Origin: Chrysemys picta bellii
Lineage: Eukaryota > Chordata > Testudines > Emydidae
Direction of reading: 5' to 3'
Length of the DNA stretch: 64,000 nucleotides
Assembly: GCF_011386835.1 (NCBI RefSeq)
Contig: NC_088800.1
Span: forward strand, 57,441,439 to 57,505,438
Part shown: piece after piece, positions 34,301 through 42,270 of the stretch
Position numbering within the stretch: position 1 is the stretch's first letter
How the letters are laid out: the number at the start of each line of letters is the position of its first letter
Notes under the pieces: generated by a model
What the model saw: only the letters and a program-made list of their open reading frames with translations
Database searches by the model: none
What the model was told of the DNA's origin: nothing
Position numbers and translations under genes: made by a program

Positions 34301-37167
34301 GCTCTGAAGCAGAGCTGCAGTCAGCAGCAACGCAGAAGGATGGTATGGTATGGTACCGTATTGCCATCCTTACTTCTGTGCTGCTGCCCACAGAGCTGGG
34401 CCCTCAGTCAGCAGCCGCCACTCTCCAGCCGCCCAGCTCTGAAGGCAGCAACGCAGAAGTCAGGGTGGCATGGTACGATATTGCCACCCTTACTTCTGCA
34501 CTGCTGCTGGCAGGGCACTGTCTTCAGAACTGGGCACCCAGCCAACAACTGCCACTCTCCAGCTGCCCAACTCTGAAGGCAGCACAGAAGTAAGAGTGTC
34601 AATGCCACAACCCCCCTAAAATAACCCTGTGACCCCCCTACAATTCCCTTTTGGGTCAGGACCCCCAATTTGAGAAACGCTGGTCTCCCCCGTGAAATCT
34701 GTATCGTATAGGGTAAAAGCATACTAAAGACCAGATTTCACATGGGGGGAGGGGGCGGGGAAGGGGGAGAACAGATTTCATGGTCCATTACATGTTTTTT
34801 ATGGCCAGGAATTTGGTAGGGCCCTAGTTATGTGGAAGATCAGACTAGATAATCTAGTGGGCTCTTATGGCCTTAAAATCCATTAATCTTGCCCTTCTGG
34901 TTCATTTCTTGCTTTCTGTTCCTTTCCCCTATTTAGAGGTTTGCATTGCCCTTGGGAATCTCTGTGATAGAATTAAATAGCCTCCATGCTAAATGTAAGG
35001 ATTTTAATTTCTTCCCTTTTCACTTTACGCTCTTTTTGATGAGTCTCCTCATTTCTGGGAAGTTCCCCTTCATAAAAGTCAGTGTCTCTGGGCTAAATTT
35101 TGGTATCTTCCTTTGTAGATGTAGAACGTAATTACATTCTTTTCACTGTTGCTTAGTCCTAAATAACATGCAGGAGATTGTTAAAAAGTAACTATAGTTG
35201 AGCCACTATGTCAAGAATAGCTTCCCCTCTTGAGTGCTCCACTACTAGCTGCTCCAAGAAGTGATTGTTTGAGACTGTTGTTTCCAGCCACGGGTACTGT
35301 ACGCCAAGGAGGTACGCAGAGGCCTTCCAGGGGATACATCAACTCATCTAGATATTTGCCTAGTTTTACAACAGGCTACATAAAAAGCACTAGCAAAGTC
35401 AGTACAAACTAAAATTTCATACGGACAATGACTTGTTTATACTGCTCTATATACTATACACTGAAATGTAAGTACAATATTTATATTCCAAATGACTTAT
35501 TTTATAATATATATGGTAAAAATGAGAAAGTCAGCAATTTTTCAGTGATAGTGTGCTGTGACACTTGTATTTTTATGTCTGATTTTGTAAGCAAGTAATT
35601 TCTAAGTGAGGTGAAACTTGTGGGTATGCAAGACAAATCAGACTCCTGAAAGGGGTACAGTAGTCTGGAAAGGTTGAGAGCCACTGCTTTAGAAGACAAT
35701 TTAGAAACAGAGAAAAGAAATAGGAAGATTTAACAGGTTTCCTAAAACTCCAGACAAGGATTGTGGTCAACATCTCTGCTCCTCATGCGCAGGAAAATTA
35801 AAATGAGAGGGTTTTTTTTGCAATTTTTCAAAATTTGGCCAGTTTTGTCACACTTTAAAAACAATTGTCATATTCTTCCCCATTCCACATTCAGCGAGTG
35901 TGGAAGACATTCTTTTTAAACATTAAATCATATCACTAAAATGGGGTCAACATTTTCTCTCTCCCCCTTTATGGGAAAATGAGAACTGCACTTTGTGTAA
36001 TGAAAGAATCCAAGGAGAGTCTGTTCCTGGCTCATGCAAAACTATTAGCCACCCCTGAGAGCTGCATGGAGCAGGAAGGAGCCGGGCAAGATACAACATG
36101 ATGCAGAAGCAGAGCCTACAGACTTATGAAACACAGAACACAGTGAATACTTAATCCTGCCATGCGTGCAGGGGACTGGACTAGATGACCTCTCAAGGTC
36201 CCTTCCAGACCTATGATTCTATGAATCTGAGCTGACAGGCACGATGTGAGGATCCTACCTAGAGGGATTAAAGAGTTGTGGAATACATGGTTTGAACCAC
36301 CACTGATGTTAAGGGAATGATTCCCACTGACTTTCTTTGATGGGTGCTGTCTTGGCCCCAGCATAAGCAGTAAAACACTTTCAAGTCCCCCAAGATATCT
36401 ACAGTAGTGGTTCTCAAACTTTTGTACTGTGACCCCTTTCACATAGCAAGCCTCTGAGTGCGACCCCCCCTTATAAATTAAAAACACTTTTTTATATATT
36501 TAACACCATTATAAATGCTGGATGTAAAGCAGGGTTTGGGGTAGAGGCTGACAGCTCGCAACCCCCATGTAATAACCTCGCGACCCCCTGAGTGGTCCCG
36601 ACCCCAGTTTGAGAACCTCTGATCTACAGCCTTATGCTTCACCTTTCAGGTCAGGCTTACATGTTAGTAACCAAAACTTTTTAAACTTGTGCTCTGAGCC
36701 TGCAGCTGTGACGCAGACAGAACCATCATTAAGGCAATCTGGTCCAAAGAGGGCTTGCAGGGTCACCCTTTTAGATGTCAATGAAAACCAGGAAATATTA
36801 CCAAAAGATCCTAGACACGCATTATCCACCTTGTCCCAAAATTGAAATCCTCCGTTGAATTTGATAGTCCCTTTCTATAATTTGTTAAATTCCCTTTTTA
36901 ATCTGATTATTCCAGGGTTAGCTCAGGCAAAGATTTCTAACTCAAGACCACCTGTTCTTAATCTTTTACAAACTGGATTGAATCTTGTAATTTGAATATA
37001 ATAAATGTTAAAAAGCGAGAAAAGATATTTGATACCCCTCCCCCAAACGTACTTGTTATTCTAACTTGTGTCTCCTTTGGGCATTTTGGCCATTTACCTG
37101 TGAGAAGAGGTGCAATCACAGAGCAGAGAATGAAGATGAGGCTTGTGAACATTTCACTCAGACTCAT
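4202..37167 (-). CDS. IL20RB: IL20RB, interleukin-20 receptor subunit beta (gene span, 7 coding exons)
   Basis: Seven minus-strand exons (37167-37098, 22420-22294, 20971-20781, 17748-17627, 12246-12096, 11770-11622, 4327-4202) have GT-AG borders and join without a frame break into 311 codons plus stop; the human protein is also 311 residues. The order is signal peptide (1-23), two fibronectin III domains of a class II cytokine receptor, a membrane segment (about 228-250) and a short tail. Matches I recognise include LLTDE at the signal/D1 border, [11 protein letters not shown] in D1, VKAQT in D2, [13 protein letters not shown] after the membrane and [10 protein letters not shown] at the C-terminus. 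In the family this chain sits at the cell surface and pairs with IL20RA or IL22RA1 to bind IL-19, IL-20 and IL-24; the partner chain carries most JAK/STAT signalling. N-glycosylation sequons NIS, NVT, NRS and NFS are present. Gene identity is near certain; UTR limits are not determined. Confidence 0.95.
4814..5036. mobile_element. hAT-like MITE, CAGGGCCGGCTCC family, copy 1
   Basis: Starts CAGGGCCGGCTCCAGGCACC, ends CTGGAGCCGGCCCTG, with a perfect 8 bp duplication CCCTCAGG (4806-4813, 5037-5044). GC-rich interior with a T12 run. Lies in IL20RB intron 6. Confidence 0.88.
5045..6059. other. IL20RB intron 6, unassigned
   Basis: No coding signal. AT-rich from 5700 on, with a possible old hAT piece near 5900-6060 (cccattgatgactggagata). 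Nothing firm. Confidence 0.4.
6060..6560 (-). mobile_element. CR1 LINE fragment (RT region)
   Basis: The minus-strand frame 6440-6066 reads [20 protein letters not shown], then DDIKLL, corresponding to CR1 RT motifs around the FADD box. Confidence 0.75.
6850..10190 (-). mobile_element. Near full-length non-LTR retrotransposon (APE endonuclease + reverse transcriptase, RTE-like)
   Basis: A minus-strand LINE in IL20RB intron 6. Open frames 10081-8156 and 8152-6899 are in the same reading frame, separated by one TGA, so one protein of about 1060 residues is implied. It starts [18 protein letters not shown] (AP-type endonuclease; [12 protein letters not shown] and WTDHRLV are kept), has RT motifs ([45 protein letters not shown]) and ends in a C2H2 finger (CTICSKM...LYSHQRAH). 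It is dead: RT motif A reads FIQLTKAFD (catalytic D changed), the FADD box reads FADN, and endonuclease residues around [12 protein letters not shown] look partly deleted. The clade is uncertain; RTE or a relative with a C-terminal finger. Confidence 0.85.
10415..11318. other. IL20RB intron 6, unassigned
   Basis: Single-copy-looking sequence with no recognisable repeat or exon except a short poly-G at 10746. Confidence 0.4.
11319..11535. mobile_element. hAT-like MITE, CAGGGCCGGCTCC family, copy 2
   Basis: Starts CAGGACCGGCTCCAGGCACC, ends CCTGGAGCTGGCCCTG; flanks GGAGCAGC (11311-11318) and GGAGCAAC (11536-11543). It ends less than 90 bp from IL20RB exon 6. Confidence 0.85.
11622..11770 (-). 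CDS. IL20RB: IL20RB exon 6: membrane segment
   Basis: Acceptor gtctctag and donor GTAATT. The translation has a hydrophobic span ([20 protein letters not shown]), then the juxtamembrane [14 protein letters not shown], nearly identical to human IL20RB. This exon first identified the gene. Confidence 0.96.
12096..12246 (-). CDS. IL20RB: IL20RB exon 5: rest of domain 2
   Basis: Acceptor ctctggcag and donor GTGATG. It encodes [20 protein letters not shown], then two overlapping-region sequons (NRSSNFS) and SQTQC. The two cysteines correspond to the domain-2 disulfide pair of class II receptors. Confidence 0.94.
12247..14006. other. IL20RB intron 4, 3' half, unassigned
   Basis: Purine-rich stretch at 12340-12450, otherwise no recognised element and no exon. 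Confidence 0.4.
14007..14445. repeat. Third copy of the 261 bp family with an insertion
   Basis: AAGATTGCAAAGTCAGAAGG starts the copy; its later part (TTTTCCACAGGACCCCTGCA, 14381) appears after about 240 bp of AT-rich inserted DNA. Confidence 0.5.
14638..14777 (+). mobile_element. About 140 bp retro-repeat inserted in CR1, hammerhead-like core
   Basis: It is bounded by ACTTTAC (14631-14637 and 14778-14784). The start GCATCTGAAGAAGTGAGG... to CCCACGAAAGCTTATGC can fold with a GTG(A)GG/CCCAC stem between CTGAAGA and GAAA, closed by GCAT/ATGC. That layout resembles the hammerhead motif of Penelope-like elements. The family assignment is tentative. Confidence 0.5.
15477..16258. mobile_element. 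hAT-like non-autonomous element (782 bp)
   Basis: Ends CAGTGGTTTTCAAACTGTGG and AGTTTGAAAACCACTG; flanks GACTAGAT (15469-15476) and GACTAAAT (16259-16266). The interior from about 15920 to 16190 is a C-rich minisatellite of CCCTGACCCCACCCCAGAGC-like units. It interrupts the 3' end of a CR1. Confidence 0.88.
16316..17285 (+). mobile_element. CR1 LINE 3' part
   Basis: GGGGTCCTGCAGGGATCAGT (RT motif) through frames such as [20 protein letters not shown] to the typical CR1 tail (TCTTTTCCAGCCTGGGAATC). Confidence 0.8.
17286..18746. other. IL20RB exon 4 and surrounding intron sequence
   Basis: Apart from exon 4 (17627-17748) I see only a CR1 scrap at about 18503-18552 (gatgaaattcaataaggaca) and no other gene. 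Confidence 0.4.
17627..17748 (-). CDS. IL20RB: IL20RB exon 4: start of fibronectin III domain 2
   Basis: Acceptor gatag and donor GTGAGT at 17626-17621. It encodes [19 protein letters not shown], then KLEDLGPAF and FYWRKGQER, aligned with the human PGMEITKDGFHLVIELEDLGP segment. It ends on a codon border. Confidence 0.94.
18747..18934. mobile_element. hAT-like MITE (188 bp)
   Basis: Starts CAGGGCCACCCGGGG, ends CTGGGCAGCCCTG, with a perfect 8 bp duplication CCTGTCTC (18739-18746, 18935-18942). Contains a long G run. It is distinct from the CAGGGCCGGCTCC family. Confidence 0.85.
19275..19460 (-). mobile_element. tRNA-derived SINE of the turtle Cry type
   Basis: On the minus strand it has a pol III box A (TAGCTCAGTGGTTTGAGC, 19445-19428) and box B (GGTTGTGAGTTCAATCC, 19408-19392), then a tail ending GGTCCCTTCCAACCCTGAT-like, shared with CR1 3' ends. 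This SINE type is known from cryptodiran turtles. Confidence 0.8.
19660..20470 (+). mobile_element. CR1 LINE 3' part, interrupted by a MITE
   Basis: Includes AAGGCCTCAGCTGGAGTACT and the 3' end CCTACATTTCTATGATTCTA. A poly-C/A patch at 20090-20115 and the 88 bp MITE at 19754 break it. Confidence 0.78.
19754..19841. mobile_element. hAT-like MITE, CAGGGCCGGCTCC family, copy 3 (88 bp)
   Basis: An internally deleted copy with both ends kept and a perfect 8 bp duplication ACAGTGGA (19746-19753, 19842-19849). It interrupts a CR1 element. Confidence 0.88.
20781..20971 (-). CDS. IL20RB: IL20RB exon 3: rest of domain 1
   Basis: Acceptor after ccccag and donor GTAAGC at 20780-20775. The translation contains [12 protein letters not shown], a second sequon (CNVTEDIS) and [15 protein letters not shown], the most conserved stretch of the receptor. 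The exon is 191 nt and its phases match exons 2 and 4. Confidence 0.96.
21340..21480 (+). mobile_element. CR1-type LINE 3' end fragment
   Basis: GGATACTGGGCTAGATGGAC and CACTCTTATGGTTGTAGC match the 3' end of the CR1 at 62920-63700. Confidence 0.6.
22294..22420 (-). CDS. IL20RB: IL20RB exon 2: start of fibronectin III domain 1
   Basis: Acceptor ag at 22422-22421 and donor GTAACT at 22293-22288. The translation runs from [15 protein letters not shown] through [12 protein letters not shown] to [11 protein letters not shown], closely matching the human segment, with an N-glycosylation sequon (NIS). It opens in phase 1 and closes in phase 2, fitting both neighbours. Confidence 0.95.
22590..23155 (-). 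mobile_element. CR1 LINE fragment
   Basis: The minus-strand frame 22965-22783 ([20 protein letters not shown]) is the C-terminal CR1 ORF2 region; the upstream part reads into a typical CR1 body. Confidence 0.7.
23759..24833 (+). mobile_element. Solo LTR-like sequence carrying a MITE
   Basis: Begins TGTGAACCAAAGGC and ends near CTGAATCAACA. Right of the nested MITE are TATAAAAGG (24607) and AATAAA (24760-24765) about 150 bp apart, the U3-R layout of an LTR. Neither a target duplication nor internal genes were found. Confidence 0.6.
24010..24557. mobile_element. hAT-like MITE (548 bp) with GC-rich internal ladder
   Basis: Ends CAGAGGTGAAAGTAAGCCGG and AACTTATTTTCACCCCTG; perfect 8 bp duplication TATAAGGG (24002-24009, 24558-24565). 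The interior alternates inverted modules of the type GAGCCCCGGGCACTTTAAA about every 80-100 bp. It sits inside an LTR. Confidence 0.88.
24834..25789. other. IL20RB intron 1, unassigned repeat-like sequence
   Basis: C- and T-rich text with features of an LTR (cctgacacatcctccaggta near 25457), but no ends were found. Confidence 0.35.
25790..26720 (-). mobile_element. Old CR1 LINE fragment (RT region)
   Basis: Reverse-strand homology to the CR1 RT domain, e.g. gaccttccatggttttatct and cactggcctacttatctggg, with no open frame left. Confidence 0.65.
26721..27544. other. IL20RB intron 1, nothing recognised
   Basis: AT-rich, no open frame of note, no inverted ends and no exon seen. Confidence 0.4.
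27553..27769 (+). mobile_element. hAT-like MITE, 217 bp family, copy 1
   Basis: Ends CAGGGGTTCTCAAACT and AGTTTGAGAACCACTG; perfect 8 bp duplication AGTTACCC (27545-27552, 27770-27777). Confidence 0.9.
27914..28174. repeat. 261 bp element with 37 bp inverted ends
   Basis: Left end AAGGTTGCAAAGTCAAGCAC and right end GTACTTGACTTTGCAACCTT are inverted; flanks AATGTT on both sides (27908-27913, 28175-28180), although TTAA at both junctions is another reading. Partial relatives are at about 14007-14445 and 28416-28640. Confidence 0.7.
28416..28640. repeat. Second copy of the 261 bp family, 3' truncated
   Basis: GTGGTTGTAAAGTCAAGTAT opens a stretch that follows the 27914 element through ATTACATGATCACCTACTAT and CCATTCAGTGCAG but lacks the inverted right end. 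Confidence 0.55.
29347..30588 (+). CDS. PIF/Harbinger (HARBI1-like) transposase, intact
   Basis: An uninterrupted frame of 413 codons from [12 protein letters not shown]; an in-frame ATG at 29245 would add 34 residues, but the MDPK start fits the family better. The catalytic triad is visible: Asp in [10 protein letters not shown], Asp in [10 protein letters not shown] and Glu in [14 protein letters not shown]. The N-terminal third holds a helix-turn-helix stretch ([19 protein letters not shown]). The enzyme cuts and joins DNA at the element ends and in this family needs the SANT-domain partner for nuclear entry and end binding. No stop or frameshift suggests a fairly recent insertion. Confidence 0.93.
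   Translation: MDPKLLRNMLMGLTSTSQIAVELLLKLQSDSEESDDDVYSHNAYDTRLLVAFTDMLTAVECHFWTQETSTEWWDHIVMQVWDDEQWLQTFRMRNAIFMGLCTELAPTLRRKDTRLRAALPVEKWVAIAIWKLAIPDNYPSVANQFGVGKSTVGIMLMQVCRAINCILLRRTMTQGNMHDIVAGFAQMGFPNRGGVIDGMHIPILVPAHLTSKYINQKGYFSMALQALVDHRGRFIDINTGWSGKVHDARIFQNTGLFRKLQAEIFFPDQKITEEEVKMPIVILGDPAYPLMPWLMKPYTGSLGSSKEWLNNRLSRCRMTVECAFGHLKNRRRCLYGKLELADDNISTVISACCTLHNICEGKGERFTQAWTEEVQHLEAEFEQPESRGIRGAQRMAARIRDAFREQFEAESHQ
32005..32594 (-). pseudogene. Myb/SANT-like DNA-binding partner gene of the Harbinger element, broken
   Basis: Reading down from ATG at 32594, the SANT region ([26 protein letters not shown]) is interrupted by an early frame change near 32560 and an in-frame TAG at 32466-32464 where relatives have Gln. 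Downstream the frame is open ([37 protein letters not shown]) and ends in a Glu/Ser-rich tail. Turtle genomes carry many copies of this protein. The element would need a partner supplied in trans. Confidence 0.8.
33500..34890 (+). mobile_element. CR1 LINE 3' part interrupted by hAT element
   Basis: CR1 sequence (aaaaactggagaaggtgcag; gatcagactagataatctag) runs to 34017 and resumes at 34827 with the 3' end GGGCTCTTATGGCCTTAAAA. Confidence 0.7.
34026..34826. mobile_element. hAT-like element (801 bp) with internal palindromic repeats
   Basis: Ends TAGGGCCCTACCGAATTC and GAATTTGGTAGGGCCCTA; flanks GTTATGCA (34018-34025) and GTTATGTG (34827-34834). The interior from 34195 to 34600 has three inverted and direct copies of a CTTACTTCTG...CAGCTCTGAAGGCAGC unit. 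It interrupts a CR1. Confidence 0.82.
34890..35240 (-). mobile_element. CR1 LINE fragment, opposite strand
   Basis: Low-divergence match by pattern to the CR1 interior (e.g. tttgatgagtctcctcattt on the plus strand); no frame remains. Confidence 0.45.
35277..35686 (-). mobile_element. Old hAT-like element
   Basis: The high-coordinate end reads AGGTTGAGAGCCACTG, a hAT-type terminus, and the low end has a matching but decayed GTTTCCAGCCACGGGTAC. Target duplication not resolved. Confidence 0.5.
36125..36235 (+). mobile_element. CR1/SINE 3' tail
   Basis: GGACTGGACTAGATGACCTC, then CCCTTCCAGACCTATGATTC, then ATGAATCTG: the CR1 tail with its short ATTCTATG repeat. Confidence 0.7.
36405..36621 (-). 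mobile_element. hAT-like MITE, 217 bp family, copy 2
   Basis: The reverse-oriented twin of the 27553 element, also 217 bp, ends TAGTGGTTCTCAAACT and AGTTTGAGAACCTCTG; perfect 8 bp duplication ATCTACAG (36397-36404, 36622-36629). Confidence 0.9.
37098..37167 (-). CDS. IL20RB: IL20RB exon 1: start codon and signal peptide
   Basis: The exon encodes [10 protein letters not shown], a hydrophobic core and APLLT, then one base of a split Asp codon before the donor GTAAAT (37097-37092). The hydrophobic stretch is a signal peptide that directs the receptor to the ER. The ATG at 37167 was chosen because the next in-frame upstream codons run into TGA (37185-37183). Human IL20RB has about six more N-terminal residues, so a further upstream coding part is possible but not seen. 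Confidence 0.88.
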
Positions 37168-40100
37168 TGTCTTTGTCCAGGTTCATGCCATGTAGTTGGG
37201 CTCTGAGTTTCCTCTTCCCGGAGAAGGAACACCATTCAGTCTATCCATGCTTTGAGCAATGTGGGGATTTTGAATCTCAGCAAAGACTTTGTGTAGATGT
37301 CACTGCAGAGTGGAAACTGATCCTGTAATGATCAAGCCAGGAACAGGCATCCTCCTGCCTAAACATCCAGATGCATTGCTTAGGAGGGCGTGGCCGCAAG
37401 GAATGCCAGGGATAATTGCATACAATCATCTGCTTAAAGGGTTGTGCAATTGCCCAACTAGAATAGACAAGGCTGTCCCTGTTTTAACTGAACAGCTACT
37501 ACATGTATTAAGGTAGGCCACTGCACAGGTAAAACCAGATTATTTTGTCTATTCTATTGCCCAGACTACTAGCCCTGTAATTACCAAAGGTGAGGAGTAT
37601 CCCTTCCTAGGTACCTCACAGACACTCGATGCTGATGGTGCTGTCAATAGTACCAATACTGCGGCACAGATCAACGTCATGAAGTTCTTCCTGGTTGCCT
37701 ACATGCAGAACAATAACTCAGTGTTCGGGGAGTCTGTGGGACCCAGCACATCTCCCCAACCTGGTGTTGCAACAACTCCTGCCAGTGAGAAGGAAGGAGA
37801 TACGAAGGCTCCACAAGCCTGGCAGACAGAATTGATGGTAACACCATTGTGAATTCCACTGTCAAGGTGACAGAAGGAGAGAGTGAGAACAGGGTGCAGG
37901 GAAAGGTTCAGGTGAGGTTGCCTGGTAGCAATCCGGCATGTCCCTTTTGTGGGGATCATACTGGAAAACCAGCAGCTCTGAATATTCATCTTAAATGTAA
38001 CCACGGTGGGAAGAATGTGGAGTTTCAATGTTCCCTGTGTGAGAAAATGGATCTAAATCCCCAAGTGTAAGAGATTGACATCACAGGACTCAGCTGATGA
38101 CTGGGTTTGTGAAGTGTGTGCCAGATAGTGTGGCACCAAATCAGGTATCTCTCAACACAAGAGACTAACCCAGCTGGCAGAGTGGTACACAACAAAGAAT
38201 GAATCCAAGCCAGTCAACCTAAATACAACTCACTGTGTGGAAAACACAAGAGTTATTAGATGGCCCAAGAAGAGTTACCCCTTACCAATTTTGGCAATAT
38301 ATACTTGGGCCAGAAGTATATTAATAAACTCATTGCAAAAGAACTGATCACCAAATCTGCTAAGCAAATTGGTGACAAAAGGAGGATGCTTGGTCTAACC
38401 AACAAGGACTCTTAGCCAGGACATGGAGCCACCATTTGTTATCTGGAAGTAAGATCTGATGAGCCCCAAACCACAATGGGGCTCAAAATTAAGAAAGGCC
38501 TGAAGGATCATGGCCATGAGGACTTTGAGACTAACAGCCTTAGTGCATGGGTTGAAGGAGACGTAATGTCAGGTCTCTAGTTGAAACAACTTCCACTGGA
38601 GTTCTCTCCTCCTTCCTAATGAGAGCGACAAAGCTGCAAAAGAGATCAAAAAGAAAGCCAAGACCAACAAGGGGAGGAAGGAGAAATCTTGGATGAGAAA
38701 AAGAGCAGCTAAAAGAGGTACTTAACTGAGGTACCAACAGCTTCATGACAACGACAGGTGTAAACTTGCCTCTATCATCCTTGATGGCATTGAACTCCTC
38801 CAGCGCCAAGTCCCACTCAAATATGTCCACCATGTGTACAGGGATAAGTGGGAGATCAAAACGCTCTTTGATGGGTTGGGCCAATTTAGATCTCATGTCA
38901 GGGCTGATAATTTGGCATTTAACATCCTAATATCAGCTAAGGAAGTATTAAGAACATAAAAGAGAAGAATGGCTCCAGGTCCTGATGGTATCAGTTTGAA
39001 AGTTCTTGTCCATGTGGACCCTAACAGAGATATGTTGGAGGGGCTATTCAACAAATGGCTGATTACAAATCCTGATGGTATTAAGGAATGTCCATCACTA
39101 CTGATCCCAAAAATGATGGCACCAGAGGAGCTCAAGGATATCGCGAATTGGAGGCCTCTTATCATCATTTGCTGTGGCTTTTCGAGAATGTTGAAAACAG
39201 GCTGGCTAAAGTGTGCCCATTAAATGAGAAACACAAGGGTTTATTTTGGCACCTGGCTGCTCAGAAAACCTGAATGTTCTTCACATCATAGTGAAGCAGG
39301 CAAAGAAGGACAAAAAGCCTCAGGAAGTCATATTTATACATATAGCCAAGGAATTCAATTCAGTGTCCCATGATCACATCATCTGGGTGCTGTGGGGAAC
39401 GGCTTGGACCAGCACATGGTGAACACTCTTAATGACTCCTATAGGAACATCCATACCCTTATAGAAGTGGGGAAGGAGCTCACACCTCTCCATTGGTATC
39501 AGGGTCAAACAAGGGAACCCCACGTTACTACTGCTAATTATCCTACCTCTTGATCCTCTGATATCAGTGCTAGAAAAGTCTGGTAGAGGATTCTCGTATG
39601 GGGCACAGAAAGTGACAGCTCTCGCCTTTGCAGATGATTTGATCTTGCTCAGTGACTTGTGGGAAGGCATGAATGGGATCATTGACGTTCTGGAGTCCTT
39701 TTTTAGGCTATCCAGCCTGAAGGTGCAAGCTAGAAAATGCCACAGATTCTTCCTGAGTCCAACTCACAGCTCATACACTGTCAACAACTGTGAAGCCTGG
39801 AAGATAGGTACAGATGGGCTGAATATGATAATACCATGCGGGAGTCTGAGAAATATGTTGGTGTGAAGGTTGATCTATGAAGTGAGTTCTTCAAAGCTGC
39901 ACTGTCTGATAAACTTGACACCTGGCTTGAGAGGATTGATAGGATCCATCTCAAGCCTTTACAAAAACTGACATGGTGAATGGCTTCACTGTCCCTCAGG
40001 TTATCTATCTGGCAGATCCATACTGATTGTAAGAGAACTTCACTATCTTCCCTCAATAACAGCATGAGGAGGGCCATTAAGGAGTGGCTTCTTCCCCTGG

Positions 40101-40500
40101 CCAACACCTGCATTCGTGCCAGATCCAGGGATGGAGGTCTGGGCGTGATGAGACTCTCTAGCCTCATCCCAGCTATTCAGGCAGGGTGATGGCATAGAGA
40201 ATTGCATGTTCCAAAGATGAGACATTTCTGAGCACTGCATAGTATATTGAGGAGGAGTTCAGCAGACTGTGGCTGGCAGCATGTGGGAATGAAAAGGCAG
40301 CACCTGCGATAACAGATCAAGTTCTGTTCTTGGACAATATCAGAATACCATATAGTGTCTTTTACCCATTCAATGAGTGGGAGATGCTCATTCCCAGGAT
40401 CAAGTACCCAATCCCCTGTAGCTGGACAGATGCAGACTTCTCTAATGGAAAGAACTACCATGCTAAGGAATCCGGGTCAAACATTTCATAATGATCCAGT

Positions 40501-41688
40501 TGTGATGGGTTGGATCACAGAAACCCCCTTGGGAGCTGCCACCCGATGTGCAAAGACTACCCCTGCTTCTGTTTTCCCTGCCAGCTCAAGACTCCAGCAC
40601 CCTGTCTTGCTGAGCCAGACACTCCCGTCTGGCTCCAGACACAGACCCAGGGTCTGAATCACTTGTCTCAAAGCTGCAAGTTTACCTGAAAACAGCTCGC
40701 AGTAGCGTGCTTGTCTTTAGCACTCAGATGCCCAACTCCCAATGGGGTCTAAACCCAGATAAATCCGTTTTACCCTGCATAAAGCTTATGCAGGGCAAAC
40801 TCATAAATTGTTCGCCCTCTATAACACTGATAGAGAGATATGCACAGCTGGTTTGCTCCCCCAGGTATTAATACATACTCTGAGTAAATTACTAAATAAA
40901 AAGTGATTTTATTAAATACAGACAGTAGGATTTAAGTGGTTCAAAGTAGTAACAGACAGAACAAAGTAAGTCACCAAGCAAAATAAAATAAAATGCGCAA
41001 CTCTATGCCTAATCAAACTAAATACAGATAATCTCACCCTCAGAGATGCTTCAGTAAGTTTTTCTCAGACTGGACATCTTCCAGGCCTGGGCACAATCCT
41101 TTCCCCTGGTACAGCTCTTGTTGCAGCTCAGGTGGTAGCTAGGGGATTCTTCATGATGGCTTCTCCCCCTCTCTCTTCTCTTCCCCCCTTTATATATCTT
41201 TTGCATAAGGCGGGAACTCTTTGTCTCTCTGGGTTTCCACCCCCCCTCACTGGAAAAGCACCAGGTTAAAGATGGATTCCAGTTCAGGTGACATGACCAC
41301 ATGTCACTGCAAGACTTCATTACTCACTTGCCAGCACACACATATACAGGAAGACTCACAGGTAAATACAGCCATCTGCAGACAATGGGAGTCATCAAGA
41401 TTCCAAACCATCATTAATGGACCACACTTTACACAATTACAATAGGCCCTCAGAGTTACATTTTATATTTCTAGTTTTAGATACAAGAGTGGTACATTTA
41501 TACAAATCAGATGATCATACTCAGTAGATTATAAGCTTTGTAATGATACCTTACAAGAGACCTTTTGCATGAAGCATATCCCAGTTACGTTACATTCACT
41601 TATTACCGTATTTTCTCTAAAACCAGCTCAGTTACATTATATTGATTATCAAGTTTTTATAAAACCATATAGACTGCACAACGTCACA
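40501..41688. mobile_element. Solo LTR (1188 bp) inside the R2 fossil
   Basis: Begins TGTGATGGGTTGGATCAC and ends CAACGTCACA (TG...CA), flanked by a perfect 5 bp duplication CCAGT (40496-40500 and 41689-41693). No internal coding region, so a solo LTR of an endogenous retrovirus or similar element. The R2 reading resumes on the far side. Confidence 0.8.
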
Positions 41689-41844
41689 CCAGTCAGCTAT
41701 GATTGGCTCAGGAACCACATGTGTTTCAGAGCACCAGTTTCCAACAGCCTTAAAGTTGAGAATGAATGTGTATTCCACCCGGGAATATCTAAGGCATGGC
41801 AAAGACAATCCCTTAGTGAGGTACAGACACTGCATAATGGTGTG

Positions 41845-42270
41845 GGGGTCTAGAACCCAGGTCTGCAGAGCTGCTAGGCAGTTAGCATCTCCATGCTGTC
41901 ACCTAGCAGCAGCTGTAATGAGCCTGCACTCCACTGCCCATGACCTGCTATGGACACAGACCATGGAACATCCCACCTCAAGGGGTCTGACAGGCAGCAG
42001 CCCCAAAGCTTCTGTTTGGCTCCTCACCCTATGCAAACCTCACCTGTAGATGCCAGGACCATTCCTTGATCAACTCCTGAACTCCTGGCTTCGACCTCAG
42101 ATTGATTTGGACTTCGCCTTCTGACTCAGACTCTGAAACCTGACTTGGACTCTGACCCTTGGTATCGACCCTGGCCTGGAATCTGACTGTGCTCTTCTCC
42201 ACTACTCCCTGCCTCAGAGTTGCCCCTGCTCTGACCCTTAGTCCTGACTGCATTTGTTGGGATCCTGACA
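41845..42270 (-). mobile_element. LTR-like fragment inside the R2 fossil
   Basis: Between two R2 protein segments (TREYLRHGKDNP on the left, ILGQYPAVQHACIRRH on the right) lies unrelated CT-rich sequence. On the minus strand it starts TGTCAGGATCCC, a typical LTR start. Target duplications were not found, so the edges are approximate. Confidence 0.5.

Larger units (their letters stand above)
35690..37097. other. Start of IL20RB intron 1
   Basis: Besides the CR1 tail and the 217 bp MITE, no element or exon was recognised. Confidence 0.4.

Noticed and set aside
37480..37520. GTATTAAGGTAGG at 37507 as the upstream half of the 28S R2 site
   Set aside because: It resembles CTTAAGGTAGCC, but the preceding bases do not follow 28S, so I regard it as chance or a badly decayed junction.
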